Positions 27,100 to 36,178 of a DNA stretch of 64,000 bases are shown here, in pieces. Source of the stretch: Caproicibacterium amylolyticum (GTDB lineage: Bacteria > Bacillota > Clostridia > Oscillospirales > Acutalibacteraceae); contig NZ_CP060696.1 of assembly GCF_014467055.1 (NCBI RefSeq), positions 2,294,001 to 2,358,000 on the forward strand. Direction: 5' to 3'. A program made the translations under genes and the position numbers. The notes beneath the pieces are model-generated. The model saw nothing but the letters and a program-made list of their open reading frames with translations. It did not search any database and had not been told where the DNA came from. Position 1 is the first letter of the stretch, and every line of letters starts with the position of its first letter.

Positions 27100-28791
27100 T
27101 TGCAGATACAGGAAGCTTATTCGCAGTGGTGTCGTCTGGCCACAGAGGACCCGGACCTTCTCGCAGAACTGGCCGCTGTAAAAAATCAGTCCGAGGAAAT
27201 CACCGACCGCTTTTACCGCGGTCTTGCCTTTGGCACAGGCGGTCTGCGCGGCGTCATCGGTGCAGGCACCAACCGCATGAACATCTACACCATTCGCCGG
27301 GCGACACGCGGGCTTGCACTTTGGCTTTCCAAGCAGAAAGACCCCATCGCCGCTATTTCCTACGACAGCCGCATCAAATCCCGCCGTTTTGCGGAAGAAG
27401 CCGCTCGCACCTTTGCCGCCTGCGGCGTGAAAGCTTACCTTTACCCACAGCTGATGCCGACCCCAGCCCTTTCCTACGCAGTGCGCACTCTGCACTGCAG
27501 CGCCGGTGTCATGGTGACCGCCAGCCACAATCCCGCCAAGTACAACGGCTACAAGGTTTACGGCGCGGACGGCTGCCAGATCACCACGCAGGCCGCTGAG
27601 GAAATCACAGAATGCATCCAGTCTGTCGGATATTTTGAACCGCTGCCGCAGAATTCCAGTGTGAAGGTACAGGAAATTCCCGCGGAAGCAGCGGAATCTT
27701 TCTACAGTGCTGTACTTGCACAGCGCTTGGAAAAAACGGTTCCTACGCAGCTGAAAATCGTTTATTCCCCTCTCAACGGCACCGGTCTGGTACCCGTTAC
27801 AACGGTACTCAAGCGTGCAGGCTTTACAGACATCACCGTGGTGCCCAGTCAGGAAAAGCCGGATGGGAACTTCCCGACCTGTCCCTACCCGAACCCGGAA
27901 ATCCCGGAAGCGCTGGCAGAGGGGCTTGCCCTTTGCCGCAAAACCGGTGCGGAGCTGCTGCTTGCAACCGACCCTGACTGTGACCGCATGGGCATTGCCG
28001 TAAAAGCCGGAGATGACTACAAACTGCTCAGCGGCAATGAAGTCGGCGTACTGCTGCTTGACTATGTGTGCCGCCGCCGTTTGGCGCTCGGTACCATGCC
28101 CCAAAAGCCAGTCGCGGTGAAAACGATTGTGACAACGGAAATGGCAGCAAAAGTCGCCGCACATTACAGCGTTGAGCTGCGGAACGTGCTGACCGGCTTC
28201 AAGTTTATCGGCGAACAAATTGGCTTTCTTGAAAAAGGCGGCGAAGCCGACCGCTACATTTTCGGTTTTGAGGAAAGCTATGGCTACCTTTCCGGCAGCC
28301 ATGTACGCGACAAAGACGCCGTAAATGCCTGCCTTCTGCTGTGCGATATGGCAGCAGATTACCGCGCACAGGGGCTTTCTCTTTATGACGCAATGGAGAA
28401 CCTGTACAAAGAATACGGCTGCTACAAAAACAGTCTGGATTCCTTTGCCTTCGAGGGTGAATCGGGTTTCCACATCATGCAGGATTTCATGGCTTCCCTG
28501 CGTCAAAATTCACCGGAAGAGCTTTGCGGCCATAAGATCACACTGGTCAAAGATTACCTGCACACGCCGGGCAAGCCTGTGCAGTTCCCCACTCTGCCCA
28601 GCAGTGACGTACTGCAGTTTGTACTGGATGACGACACCCAGCTGACCGTGCGCCCCTCCGGCACGGAACCGAAACTGAAACTATACTGCGCAGCAGTCAG
28701 CAAAACAGAGCAAGCCGCCGCAGCAGCCTGTGAAATATACCGTGGTGCGGTTTCTAAAATCATTGAAAACTTTGGGAAAGGCAAAAACTAA
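27100..28791 (+). CDS. Phosphoglucomutase/phosphomannomutase
   Basis: Moves the phosphate between C1 and C6 of hexose phosphates, here turning the mannose-1-phosphate from GH130 into mannose-6-phosphate. The 563 residues match the long PgcA-type alpha-phosphohexomutases. The active serine is Ser142 in VTASHNPAKYNGYK. The metal loop is ATDPDCDRMG, the sugar loop FGFEESYGYLSGSHVRDKDA, and the phosphate loop RPSGTEPKLKLY. Starts with TTG behind GGAGGGATC. First gene of a three-gene operon with manA and a ROK kinase. Confidence 0.93.
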   Translation: MQIQEAYSQWCRLATEDPDLLAELAAVKNQSEEITDRFYRGLAFGTGGLRGVIGAGTNRMNIYTIRRATRGLALWLSKQKDPIAAISYDSRIKSRRFAEEAARTFAACGVKAYLYPQLMPTPALSYAVRTLHCSAGVMVTASHNPAKYNGYKVYGADGCQITTQAAEEITECIQSVGYFEPLPQNSSVKVQEIPAEAAESFYSAVLAQRLEKTVPTQLKIVYSPLNGTGLVPVTTVLKRAGFTDITVVPSQEKPDGNFPTCPYPNPEIPEALAEGLALCRKTGAELLLATDPDCDRMGIAVKAGDDYKLLSGNEVGVLLLDYVCRRRLALGTMPQKPVAVKTIVTTEMAAKVAAHYSVELRNVLTGFKFIGEQIGFLEKGGEADRYIFGFEESYGYLSGSHVRDKDAVNACLLLCDMAADYRAQGLSLYDAMENLYKEYGCYKNSLDSFAFEGESGFHIMQDFMASLRQNSPEELCGHKITLVKDYLHTPGKPVQFPTLPSSDVLQFVLDDDTQLTVRPSGTEPKLKLYCAAVSKTEQAAAAACEIYRGAVSKIIENFGKGKN

Positions 28792-28792
28792 A

Positions 28793-29761
28793 ATGGCAAT
28801 TATCAAATTAATTCCGGCCTGCAAATCCTACCTTTGGGGCGGACAGCGGCTGAAAACGAATTTTCATAAAAAATTTGACGGCAATGTCCTTGCAGAAACT
28901 TGGGAGCTTTCCTGCCACCCAGACGGGCCCAGCGCGGTTGCAAACGGACCTTTTGCGGGCAAAACACTTGCAGAATACCTGAAAGCAAATCCCGCTGCTG
29001 CAGGTACGAACTGCGCGCGTTTTGGGGACTTTCCAGTTCTCATTAAGCTGATAGACGCACACAATAATCTTTCCATTCAGGTACATCCAAATAATGATTA
29101 TGCACTGAAAAATGAGCATCAGTTCGGCAAAACCGAAATGTGGTACATTGTTGACTGCGAACCGGGCGCGTTCCTGTACTACGGTTTTAAAAAAACAATC
29201 AGCAAAGAGGAATTCCAAAAGCGCATTGAGGACGGCACCCTAACAGAAGTGCTCAACGCCGCCCCGGTACATCCCGACGATACATTCTTTATTGAGGCCG
29301 GCACCATCCATGCAATTTGCAAGGGTATTGTCATTGCGGAGATTCAGCAGAACTCCAACGTCACCTACCGTGTATTTGATTACAACCGTGTCGGCAAGGA
29401 CGGCAAGCCACGCCAGCTGCATGTCAGCAAGGCGCTGGACGTGACCCGCACCGTTCCCCCACGCACGGATTATGACTTTGACAGCCATCTTGGCTGCTGC
29501 AATTCCTTTGTCACCGACCTGCTGCAGCTTAGCGGAAACGAAGTTACAGCCAGCACAGACGGTTCCACTTTCCACTCCCTGCTGGCAGTAAAGGGCAGCG
29601 GAAGTGTGTCCTGCAGCGGCGAAACTGTTTCATTTGAACAGGGCGACAGTATTTTCCTGCCGGCAGACTGCGGCAGTTACCGTGTCAGCGGTCAATGCAC
29701 AGTTGTGCGTACAACCGTTCCGCCGAAAAACACCTATCTGCCCAACGGCGACAAAGCATGA
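28793..29761 (+). CDS. manA: Mannose-6-phosphate isomerase, type I
   Basis: Converts mannose-6-phosphate into fructose-6-phosphate. It has 322 residues, the short class I form found in Bacillota. Zinc-binding cupin motifs are visible: LIDAHNNLSIQVHPND, then KTEMWYIVD, and FIEAGTIHAICKGIVIAEIQ. The ATG at 28793 lies one base after the mutase stop, and GGGAAAG inside the mutase end serves as ribosome site. It links mannan phosphorolysis to glycolysis. Confidence 0.94.
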   Translation: MAIIKLIPACKSYLWGGQRLKTNFHKKFDGNVLAETWELSCHPDGPSAVANGPFAGKTLAEYLKANPAAAGTNCARFGDFPVLIKLIDAHNNLSIQVHPNNDYALKNEHQFGKTEMWYIVDCEPGAFLYYGFKKTISKEEFQKRIEDGTLTEVLNAAPVHPDDTFFIEAGTIHAICKGIVIAEIQQNSNVTYRVFDYNRVGKDGKPRQLHVSKALDVTRTVPPRTDYDFDSHLGCCNSFVTDLLQLSGNEVTASTDGSTFHSLLAVKGSGSVSCSGETVSFEQGDSIFLPADCGSYRVSGQCTVVRTTVPPKNTYLPNGDKA

Positions 29762-29772
29762 GGTGAATTGCA

Positions 29773-30738
29773 ATGAAACAGGTAACAGAAAAGTTCCGCT
29801 TTGGAATTGACATCGGCGGCACCGGCATTAAAGCAGGTGTCGTCAGTACAGAGAATCAGATTCTCGGACAAGCTTATGTGCCGACCGGTGCCGAGCGCAG
29901 TTGGCAGGAAGTTGTGCCGGACATTGTTCATGCCGCGGAAGAAGCCCTGAAAGATGCCGGTGAATTTATGGAAAACTGCATTTCCGTCGGTATCGGCTGT
30001 CCCGGCACGATTGACGCCCAAACCGGAACCGTAGTTTACTCCAATAATTTAAACTGGCAGAATGTCCCGCTGGCACAGGAACTGCACCGTACTTTTACAC
30101 AGCCGGTTTTCATCAGCAATGACGCCAACTGTGCCGCACTCGGCGAGGTTTGTGCCGGCGCGGCAAAAGGCTTTCAAAACGTCTTTATGCTGACTCTGGG
30201 CACGGGCGTTGGCAGCGGCATTATTATAAACGGAAGAATTTTCGAGGGCGGCGGCCCCGGTGGTGCTGAATTTGGTCACACCCTGCTGGTGGAAGACGGC
30301 GAACTTTGCACCTGCGGCAGGCGCGGCTGTCTGGAAAGCTACGCTTCCGCAACAGCACTCATCCGGCAGGCGAAACGTACCGCAAAGCAGGCACCGAATT
30401 CCCTGCTCTGCACACTGTGCAAAGGTGACTTGTCCCGCATGGACGGCAGGATTCCCTTTCAGGCGGCACGGCAGGGCGACGAGGCCGGCCAGCGAGTGAT
30501 ACGCGAATACATCAAGCACCTTGCTGCCGGCATTGCAAATGCTGTCAACATCTTCCGCCCGCAGGCTGTTTTGCTTTCCGGCGGCATCAGCAAAGAGGGC
30601 ACTTACCTGACCGACCCGCTCACTGCACTGGTTGCCGAAGAAGTGTTCGGCAAAAAAAATTCTTTTCTTCCCCAGATTCGTGCCGCCGAACTTGGAAACA
30701 CCGCCGGCATGATTGGTGCTGCTAATCTTTCTCAATAA
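29773..30738 (+). CDS. ROK-family sugar kinase, probably glucokinase
   Basis: Phosphorylates the free sugar released by the pathway, most likely glucose from the GH130_1 step. The 321 residues have the ATP phosphate loop RFGIDIGGTGIKAGV, the ROK zinc site CTCGRRGCLESYAS and the catalytic-base region SNDANCAALGE. No DNA-binding domain is present, so it is a kinase rather than a ROK repressor. GAGGTGAATTGC precedes the ATG, 11 bases after manA. Fructo- or mannokinase activity cannot be excluded. Confidence 0.9.
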   Translation: MKQVTEKFRFGIDIGGTGIKAGVVSTENQILGQAYVPTGAERSWQEVVPDIVHAAEEALKDAGEFMENCISVGIGCPGTIDAQTGTVVYSNNLNWQNVPLAQELHRTFTQPVFISNDANCAALGEVCAGAAKGFQNVFMLTLGTGVGSGIIINGRIFEGGGPGGAEFGHTLLVEDGELCTCGRRGCLESYASATALIRQAKRTAKQAPNSLLCTLCKGDLSRMDGRIPFQAARQGDEAGQRVIREYIKHLAAGIANAVNIFRPQAVLLSGGISKEGTYLTDPLTALVAEEVFGKKNSFLPQIRAAELGNTAGMIGAANLSQ

Positions 30739-30762
30739 ACTGCTTTTTCTCACTGTCTTCTT

Positions 30763-30798
30763 AAAAATGGCTGCAGATTTCTCTGCTGCCATTTTTTT
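30763..30798 (+). terminator. Terminator of the mutase-manA-kinase operon
   Basis: AAAAATGGCTGCAG pairs with CTGCTGCCATTTTT, followed by a T-run. Confidence 0.85.
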
Positions 30799-30826
30799 CT
30801 TTATTCGAATATTTACATTTTATTTA

Positions 30827-30855
30827 TTGAGCAAGCATTTCAGTAATGCTATAAT
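30827..30855 (+). promoter_or_regulatory. Promoter of the cysteine-rich GGDEF gene
   Basis: TTGAGC (30827-30832), a 17-base spacer and a perfect TATAAT (30850-30855), 85 bases before the GTG start. Confidence 0.75.
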
Positions 30856-30939
30856 ATGGTCCTTCCCTTTACACACTAAACATATTGTTTGAATTTTCTG
30901 AAATCATCTTTTATTTTACAAGGAAAGGAGGGAAAACAG

Positions 30940-31839
30940 GTGGAACTGAAAAATCACTTTACGGCAGAAGAAATGAAAGCCACCCTAGCCTATCTGCAGG
31001 CCATTTTTGACGTTGTGCGCCTAGTAGACCCAACGGATACTTCTATTCTGACACTGGATGCAAACAATCAGCTACACAAAGAACCTTATACCTGCTTTCG
31101 TATTTGGAACAAGGAATGCCGGTGCAGCAACTGCACCGGCATCACTACCTTTTTTTGCGGCTGCCAGAAATCAAAATACGAATTCATCGAAAACAATATT
31201 TTTTATGTGATTTCAAAGCCGATCACCCTCGAACTGGAAGCTGAAACGCTGCCGATTGTTTTGGAAATTGTCAGTCATGTAGATGATCAGCTGCTTCTGG
31301 AGCAAAAAGAAAACGGAAAAAGCATAGCGGAACTGGTGGACGAAACCAGCCGTAAACTGTACCAAGATACACTCACCAGTGCGTACAACCGGCGGTTTCT
31401 GGATGAATTTCGCTTTTGGCACAAGGGACAAAACCTGCTTTGCAGCGAAGTGGCACTGCTGCTTTTGGATGTGCGTAAATTCAAATCCATCAATGACACC
31501 ATGGGACATCTGACAGGCGACCAGGTATTGGTTCAGGTCGCACAAACACTGCAAAAAAATATTCGGCAGCAGGATTCATTGATTCGCTTAGGCGGTGATG
31601 AATTTGTCATCATCTTGACCGGCTGCAAAGAAACTGAAATAATACCCAAGATGGTGTCATTGCAAAAAGAAGTCGGAAAAATCTGCTACAGCGAAGAAAC
31701 GCAGTCGTACGTTGGCATTGACTGCGGTTACGCTTATACTGAAAATTTTAAAGCAGAAGAACCTTTCCTGAAAGAAATGCTTCACACCGCCGACCAGTGG
31801 ATGTATTTGGAAAAATCTGGCGGTTTACACCGCATGTGA
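30940..31839 (+). CDS. Diguanylate cyclase with cysteine-rich sensor domain
   Basis: Predicted cytoplasmic diguanylate cyclase of 299 residues. The N-terminal domain (about 1-115) is of the PAS/PocR-like kind with cysteines at 52, 60, 62, 65, 73 and 75 (CFRIWNKECRCSNC), which may bind a metal, haem or Fe-S cluster. The GGDEF domain covers about 140-299 with the intact RLGGDEFV site and an RxxD inhibitory site (RQQD, 210-213), so active and product-inhibited cyclase is expected. The GTG start follows GGAAAGGAGGG; the upstream ATG at 30889 has no comparable site. Confidence 0.85.
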   Translation: MELKNHFTAEEMKATLAYLQAIFDVVRLVDPTDTSILTLDANNQLHKEPYTCFRIWNKECRCSNCTGITTFFCGCQKSKYEFIENNIFYVISKPITLELEAETLPIVLEIVSHVDDQLLLEQKENGKSIAELVDETSRKLYQDTLTSAYNRRFLDEFRFWHKGQNLLCSEVALLLLDVRKFKSINDTMGHLTGDQVLVQVAQTLQKNIRQQDSLIRLGGDEFVIILTGCKETEIIPKMVSLQKEVGKICYSEETQSYVGIDCGYAYTENFKAEEPFLKEMLHTADQWMYLEKSGGLHRM

Positions 31840-31849
31840 TATAAATAAA

Positions 31850-31896
31850 AGATACGCCTTGAAACGGTTTTCAGCCGAATCAAGGCGTATCTTTTT
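31850..31896 (+). terminator. Terminator after the GGDEF gene
   Basis: AGATACGCCTTGA and TCAAGGCGTATCT form a perfect 13-bp stem followed by seven T. The gap from here to 32095 shows only a small GCTGTG/CACAGC hairpin and no gene. Confidence 0.9.
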
Positions 31897-32095
31897 TTAC
31901 TGGACGGGAAAACCTTCGCTGTGTGATTTTTTCACAGCAAACAGGCGGGATGAAAACCCCAGACACTGCTTGTAGGCGCGCAGTTGTTTGCCAAATTTTT
32001 CACGGCCGGTAAACTTTCCATACCGGTCATCTCTTTATGCTTCCATTATATCAGATTTTTGATTTGTCGGTTTCTCCACCGGCGGAAGCAGCAAT

Positions 32096-33235
32096 TTACG
32101 CAAGAAGCGACAAATTGCTGTCGTTCACCGCATCGTCCAGTCCGTAGCAGAACAATACGGAATCCAGCTGATCCTGCTTCACTAATGCGGAAACAGCTGT
32201 TTTGTGGTAATACCGCAGGTCTACCATATCAATCTGGCGGTAATGCGCCGCAAGAAACGGCACAAGGGAATTTGCGTAAGAATCCTTTACCACCAGCAGC
32301 CTGCTGCCTGCCGCCTTAGGGTTGGTGATGCGCACAAGACTGTGGTTGCCGTTCAGGAACACCGGGTATTGGTCCTCGTTTTTCAGCTGCTCCGGAAAGT
32401 ACAAGCTGTCCGATTTCTGCACGCTCTGCTTTCCGTCTTCACGGATTTCCACCTGCACCTGCAAAGCCGGATTCTTCCAAATTTCCAGCGTATCCGCCGG
32501 TGTGTTCCAGAAGCCGCTTTTGGAGTAAGTCGTGCCGTAAAAGCCGCAGGAGCACTGCACCTGAAAGGCATCTTTTCCGATCGGCAAAAAGCCATTGCTG
32601 CCGGCAAAGGAAGCGTAGGCAAGGTACGCGCTGGCCGTTGTCCAATGGTGGTCAGTGCGGTAATACAGCTGTTCTTCCTCCGATTTGTCCATGAATTGGT
32701 CGGCAAGCTTCACCCACTGCAGTTTGCCGTCTGTCTGTTCCTTCGCCTGTCCCAGCAGGTCTGCATCCAGATAATCTTCATGCAGCTGCGGCAGTTCGCT
32801 GTCCATGATGTACCCGGTAGAGGGAACAATCATCAGGTAGGCAGGCAGCTTTGTTCTCTGCACAAAGTCACGCATGCTCTGCAGGTTTTGCCGGAAATTA
32901 ATCGGATTTGGTTTTACCGGCGTATTGATAAGCCAGCCGTCCTGCCCCATGTAAATGCCATTTTCACCGTTTTTTCCGCACAGCAAATCAAAGTAAGCGT
33001 GCAGCCCCACCAGCTCTTTTCGTGCGGGAAAGTGGTCTGCCAAATAGGACTCCACATTGGTGGAAAGTGTACCGTTTGCCGCCGTGGAAAGGGAAACTTT
33101 CGGTGCCGGCTGCAGCACTCGTTTTTCATCCGCGGAAAATGAATTTTTGGGCAGCAGAAAAAACAGCACGAATCCACCGAACAAAATCAGCAGAAAAACC
33201 GCTGTCAGCAGCCGCTCCTGCCTGTGTTTTTGCAT
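32096..33235 (-). CDS. DHHW-family (AlgJ/AlgX-like) surface protein
   Basis: About 379 residues with one N-terminal membrane anchor (LLTAVFLLILFGGFVLFF) and an extracellular SGNH-like domain of the DHHW family. The name-giving motif is YYRTDHHWT, and a late VVKDSYANSLVPFL block carries the catalytic-type serine. Such proteins partner with MBOAT acyltransferases to move acetyl groups onto exported polysaccharides, as in alginate acetylation. The MBOAT gene lies just upstream in the same operon. The ATG at 33235 is chosen over the GTG at 33247, which overlaps the AAGAGGTG ribosome site. Confidence 0.8.
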   Translation of the reverse strand: MQKHRQERLLTAVFLLILFGGFVLFFLLPKNSFSADEKRVLQPAPKVSLSTAANGTLSTNVESYLADHFPARKELVGLHAYFDLLCGKNGENGIYMGQDGWLINTPVKPNPINFRQNLQSMRDFVQRTKLPAYLMIVPSTGYIMDSELPQLHEDYLDADLLGQAKEQTDGKLQWVKLADQFMDKSEEEQLYYRTDHHWTTASAYLAYASFAGSNGFLPIGKDAFQVQCSCGFYGTTYSKSGFWNTPADTLEIWKNPALQVQVEIREDGKQSVQKSDSLYFPEQLKNEDQYPVFLNGNHSLVRITNPKAAGSRLLVVKDSYANSLVPFLAAHYRQIDMVDLRYYHKTAVSALVKQDQLDSVLFCYGLDDAVNDSNLSLLA

Positions 33236-33250
33236 ATATCGAAGCACCTC

Positions 33251-34651
33251 TTAAAAGCGGAAATATAAAAATGGGTTGTAACTCTGGCTCAAAAGTGCAG
33301 CAGTGCACAACACCAGCACTGCAACACAGCCAACGCAGTCCACCGCACAGCGCAGACGCGGACGCACCTGCAGCCGGCCATAAAGCTGTTTGAGCAGCGG
33401 TGTACAGCCAAGCACTGCCGCTGCCATCAGCGGCAGATACGTCAATACCTGATAAAGCAGCCCACCCTGCGGCAGCAAGCCGCCCGTGCCGAACATCATC
33501 TGCAGCTGTGTGCCGAATGCACTCAAATCTGTCAGCGCGAACAGCATCCATCCAACTAAGAAACTGAGTCCCGCGTAAACATGGCCGACCCAGCGCGGTG
33601 CCTTTTCCAGCAGCCGCAGCAAAAACAGTTTTTCCGCCGTCAGCAGTACAAAATAATAGAGTCCCCACAAAAGGAAATTCCAGTTTGCACCGTGCCAGAA
33701 ACCGGTCAGTGCCCAAACGACCAGCAGGTTGCGAATGGTAACCGCCATGCCGCTGCGGCTGCCGCCCAGCGGAATATAAACGTAATCACGGAACCACTGG
33801 CTCAATGTCATGTGCCAGCGCCGCCAAAAATCAGTAACACTTTTCGATATGTACGGATAATTGAAGTTGACCGGCAATTCAAAGCCGAACAGCCGCCCCA
33901 ACCCGCGTGCCATATCGGAATAACCGCTGAAGTCAAAGTAAATCTGCAGTGTAAACGCCGCCGCGCCGGCCCATGCACCCAGCAGTCCCGCCTTACTGCC
34001 GGCAGCCTGTACCACATCCCACAGCACACCCATTTGGTTGGCAATCAGCACTTTTTTCGCAAGTCCAACCAGCAGCAGGCGGATACCGGCGGCAAACTGC
34101 TCCGGTGTGGTGTCCCGCAGCGTCAGCTGATTTTGGATCTGCTTGTAGCGCACAATCGGCCCCGCAATCATCTGCGGAAACAAAGTGATGTAAACGCCAA
34201 ACTTCACAATGCTTTTCTGCGCGGGCGCGTCCCCGCGGTAAATATCCACAATGTAGGAAATGACATGAAATGTATAAAAGGAAATGCCCAGCGGAAGCGG
34301 TATCTCCGTCTGCGGCAGTCCCGCAAGCGCCGGTATGCTTTTCAGGGATGCCACAAAGAAATTGGTATACTTAAAAACAACGAGCAGTCCAAGATTGACC
34401 GCGACTGCCCCCGCCGCGAATGCTTTTTTCAAGCGGGCATTCTCTCGGTATTTGTCCAGCAGTCTGCCAAAGCAGAAATTGAAGCACGTGGAGAACAAAA
34501 TCACCAGCAGAAAGCGCGGCTCTCCCCATGCGTAAAAAAGCAGGTTTGCCGCAAGCAGGGTGATGTTCCGCCACTTTTTCGGTGTAACAAAATACAGCAG
34601 CAGAACCACCGGCAAAAACAGGAACAAGAAGGTCAGGCTGGCAAAAACCAT
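33251..34651 (-). CDS. MBOAT-family O-acyltransferase (AlgI/DltB-like)
   Basis: A 466-residue polytopic membrane protein that passes acyl groups across the membrane to a surface polymer. About ten hydrophobic segments are present. The conserved histidine is in LTGFWHGANWNFLLWGLYY, and LGISFYTFHVISYIVDIYRG is the AlgI-like signature near residue 115. The polymer and the acyl group are unknown. It lies 12 bases after the DUF4358 gene and 15 before the DHHW gene, forming one operon. Ribosome site GGCGGTGG is modest. Confidence 0.9.
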   Translation of the reverse strand: MVFASLTFLFLFLPVVLLLYFVTPKKWRNITLLAANLLFYAWGEPRFLLVILFSTCFNFCFGRLLDKYRENARLKKAFAAGAVAVNLGLLVVFKYTNFFVASLKSIPALAGLPQTEIPLPLGISFYTFHVISYIVDIYRGDAPAQKSIVKFGVYITLFPQMIAGPIVRYKQIQNQLTLRDTTPEQFAAGIRLLLVGLAKKVLIANQMGVLWDVVQAAGSKAGLLGAWAGAAAFTLQIYFDFSGYSDMARGLGRLFGFELPVNFNYPYISKSVTDFWRRWHMTLSQWFRDYVYIPLGGSRSGMAVTIRNLLVVWALTGFWHGANWNFLLWGLYYFVLLTAEKLFLLRLLEKAPRWVGHVYAGLSFLVGWMLFALTDLSAFGTQLQMMFGTGGLLPQGGLLYQVLTYLPLMAAAVLGCTPLLKQLYGRLQVRPRLRCAVDCVGCVAVLVLCTAALLSQSYNPFLYFRF

Positions 34652-34663
34652 GCTGCCACCGCC

Positions 34664-35143
34664 TTAGCCTAAAAGGCTGAAGACCAGTTCTTTTGCCTTC
34701 TGATTGTCAGCAGAAATACACAGAACCACTACTGTACCCTTCTGCTCCAGGACCGCAGTGGAAAGCTTCGGCACTTCGCTCGGTTTATAATCAGAGTAGC
34801 TGTCCTTCTGCATTTTTACAAAGTCATCTGCTTTTTCTTTGATAGCTGCCGCAGCAGCTTCATTTTTTGCCTGCCAAACTGAGATTTCCTCCGCAGTGGC
34901 ACCTGTGCCAACGTAAACATCGCAGGACTTTACCTGTGACGCATCCACCCCGTAACGCTTGTCAGCTGCCTGCAGGCTGATTTCAGAAAGCTGGTCAGTA
35001 AACTTTGCAGAAGACTTAATCTGGCTTGAAAGCGTCTTTGGGTCAGTGGACACCGCCTTTGCCGCACTGTTCTCCCCACAGCCTGCTGCCACACAAATTA
35101 CAGCCGCACAGACCAGCAGCAGTGAAATGACTTTTTTATGCAT
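34664..35143 (-). CDS. DUF4358-type lipoprotein
   Basis: A 159-residue lipoprotein with signal ending VAAGC (Cys22). The rest, with YGVDASQVKSCDVYVGTGAT and a helical AEEISVWQAKNEAAAAAIKE region, fits the DUF4358 family, which is repeatedly found beside MBOAT and DHHW genes in Clostridia. Function is unknown; a structural or regulatory part of the surface acylation machine is a reasonable guess. GAGGGAAG stands before the ATG. Confidence 0.75.
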   Translation of the reverse strand: MHKKVISLLLVCAAVICVAAGCGENSAAKAVSTDPKTLSSQIKSSAKFTDQLSEISLQAADKRYGVDASQVKSCDVYVGTGATAEEISVWQAKNEAAAAAIKEKADDFVKMQKDSYSDYKPSEVPKLSTAVLEQKGTVVVLCISADNQKAKELVFSLLG

Positions 35144-35240
35144 AGTTACATACTTCCCTCAGCATTGTATTATATTTAATTTTGTACAGCCCGCAAAGTT
35201 TTCCACACCGCTGTGGAAAGCTCTCTGTACACGGCACATT

Positions 35241-36107
35241 TCAGTGGTTGGACAAATACTGCACCCAAACTTTGCAGTATTTCTGATTCAAATGTACACC
35301 GTCTTCCGCCGCCTCATCCGGCAAACAGCCGGATTCGTCTTTCAGCGCAGAAGCTACATCCAAATACACCGCATTCTTTGCTTTCGCAAGTTTTTGAAGC
35401 ACTGCGTTATATTCATTAATTCGTTGATTATTTGTATCTTCTTCATTTTTTTCGGAAACAGCCGCTGAAACCGGTAAAATGGACTGAATATAAAGCTTTG
35501 CTCCCGGCTGTTCCTTTTGCACCGCGTCAAGCACTTTGGCATAGGCACTGTAAAACGGCTGCGTGCCGTTCCAGCCCAATTCATTTTCACCAAACTGAAA
35601 ATAAATCCTCTTATACTGCTTTTGTGCCAGTGCCTGCATAATCGGTACGCTGCCGCCGCGCATCGGTTTTGTAAATACGGTGTTTACCGTAAGTCCAACG
35701 CGCGAATAAAAATCCATTTTGGGCAGCAAGCCCTGCATGTTCAAGCCCTCCACACAGGAGTTGCCAACCATAGCCGCATCCGAAAAGTCGGCGGCCCCCG
35801 CTTTTACAGCCGTTTTGGATTTCGCCGCTTTCGGGGAAGCCGCTTTGTGGGCTGTTACCGCAGAAGAAGCCGCTGTTTCAGAGGACACCGCGGCACTGCT
35901 GACCGGCTGGTTGGACTGTGCCGCCGAAGAAGCGGAAGTGACAGCTGACGAGGAGGAAACCTCAGCAGCTGAGCTGACCTCGCTGCCGGACACTTCTTTG
36001 CCACCACAGGCGGTCATTCCCAAAGCCAGTACACCTGTCAGGAGCAGTACCGCCGCTTTTTGACAGCACTTATGTTTCCTCTTTCCGAACAATGAACCTT
36101 GTTTCAA
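35241..36107 (-). CDS. SGNH/GDSL-like surface lipoprotein
   Basis: A 288-residue lipoprotein: signal ending GMTAC (Cys34), a Ser/Ala-rich linker to about residue 105, then a compact SGNH-type domain. Block I is MVGNSCVEGL (Ser117), the Gly-Asn block FGENELGWNG, and the final dyad DGVHLN (Asp269, His272). It is likely an esterase or acyl transferase acting outside the cell. It starts with TTG after GAGGG. First gene of the four-gene MBOAT/DHHW cluster; 97 bases separate it from the DUF4358 gene. Confidence 0.8.
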   Translation of the reverse strand: MKQGSLFGKRKHKCCQKAAVLLLTGVLALGMTACGGKEVSGSEVSSAAEVSSSSAVTSASSAAQSNQPVSSAAVSSETAASSAVTAHKAASPKAAKSKTAVKAGAADFSDAAMVGNSCVEGLNMQGLLPKMDFYSRVGLTVNTVFTKPMRGGSVPIMQALAQKQYKRIYFQFGENELGWNGTQPFYSAYAKVLDAVQKEQPGAKLYIQSILPVSAAVSEKNEEDTNNQRINEYNAVLQKLAKAKNAVYLDVASALKDESGCLPDEAAEDGVHLNQKYCKVWVQYLSNH

Positions 36108-36124
36108 TTAGAAACCCTCTTTCT

Positions 36125-36160
36125 GAAAAAAAGCGGCTGTTTTTCTGCCGCTTCTTTTCT
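36125..36160. terminator. Hairpin upstream of the GDSL-like gene
   Basis: AAGCGGC and GCCGCTT pair, with T-rich flanks on both strands. On the minus strand it ends the short gene upstream of the GDSL-like gene. Confidence 0.7.
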
Positions 36161-36178
36161 ATCACATAGTTGAGACTA

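Noticed and set aside
27058-28506. Long minus-strand open frame (482 codons) opposite the phosphohexomutase gene
   Set aside because: It is an antisense shadow: the plus strand has all mutase motifs and a ribosome site, and the minus product shows no family pattern.
35241-36107. GDSL-like lipoprotein as a solute-binding protein
   Set aside because: The GNS, GEN and DxxH blocks point to an SGNH hydrolase fold and there are no permease genes nearby.
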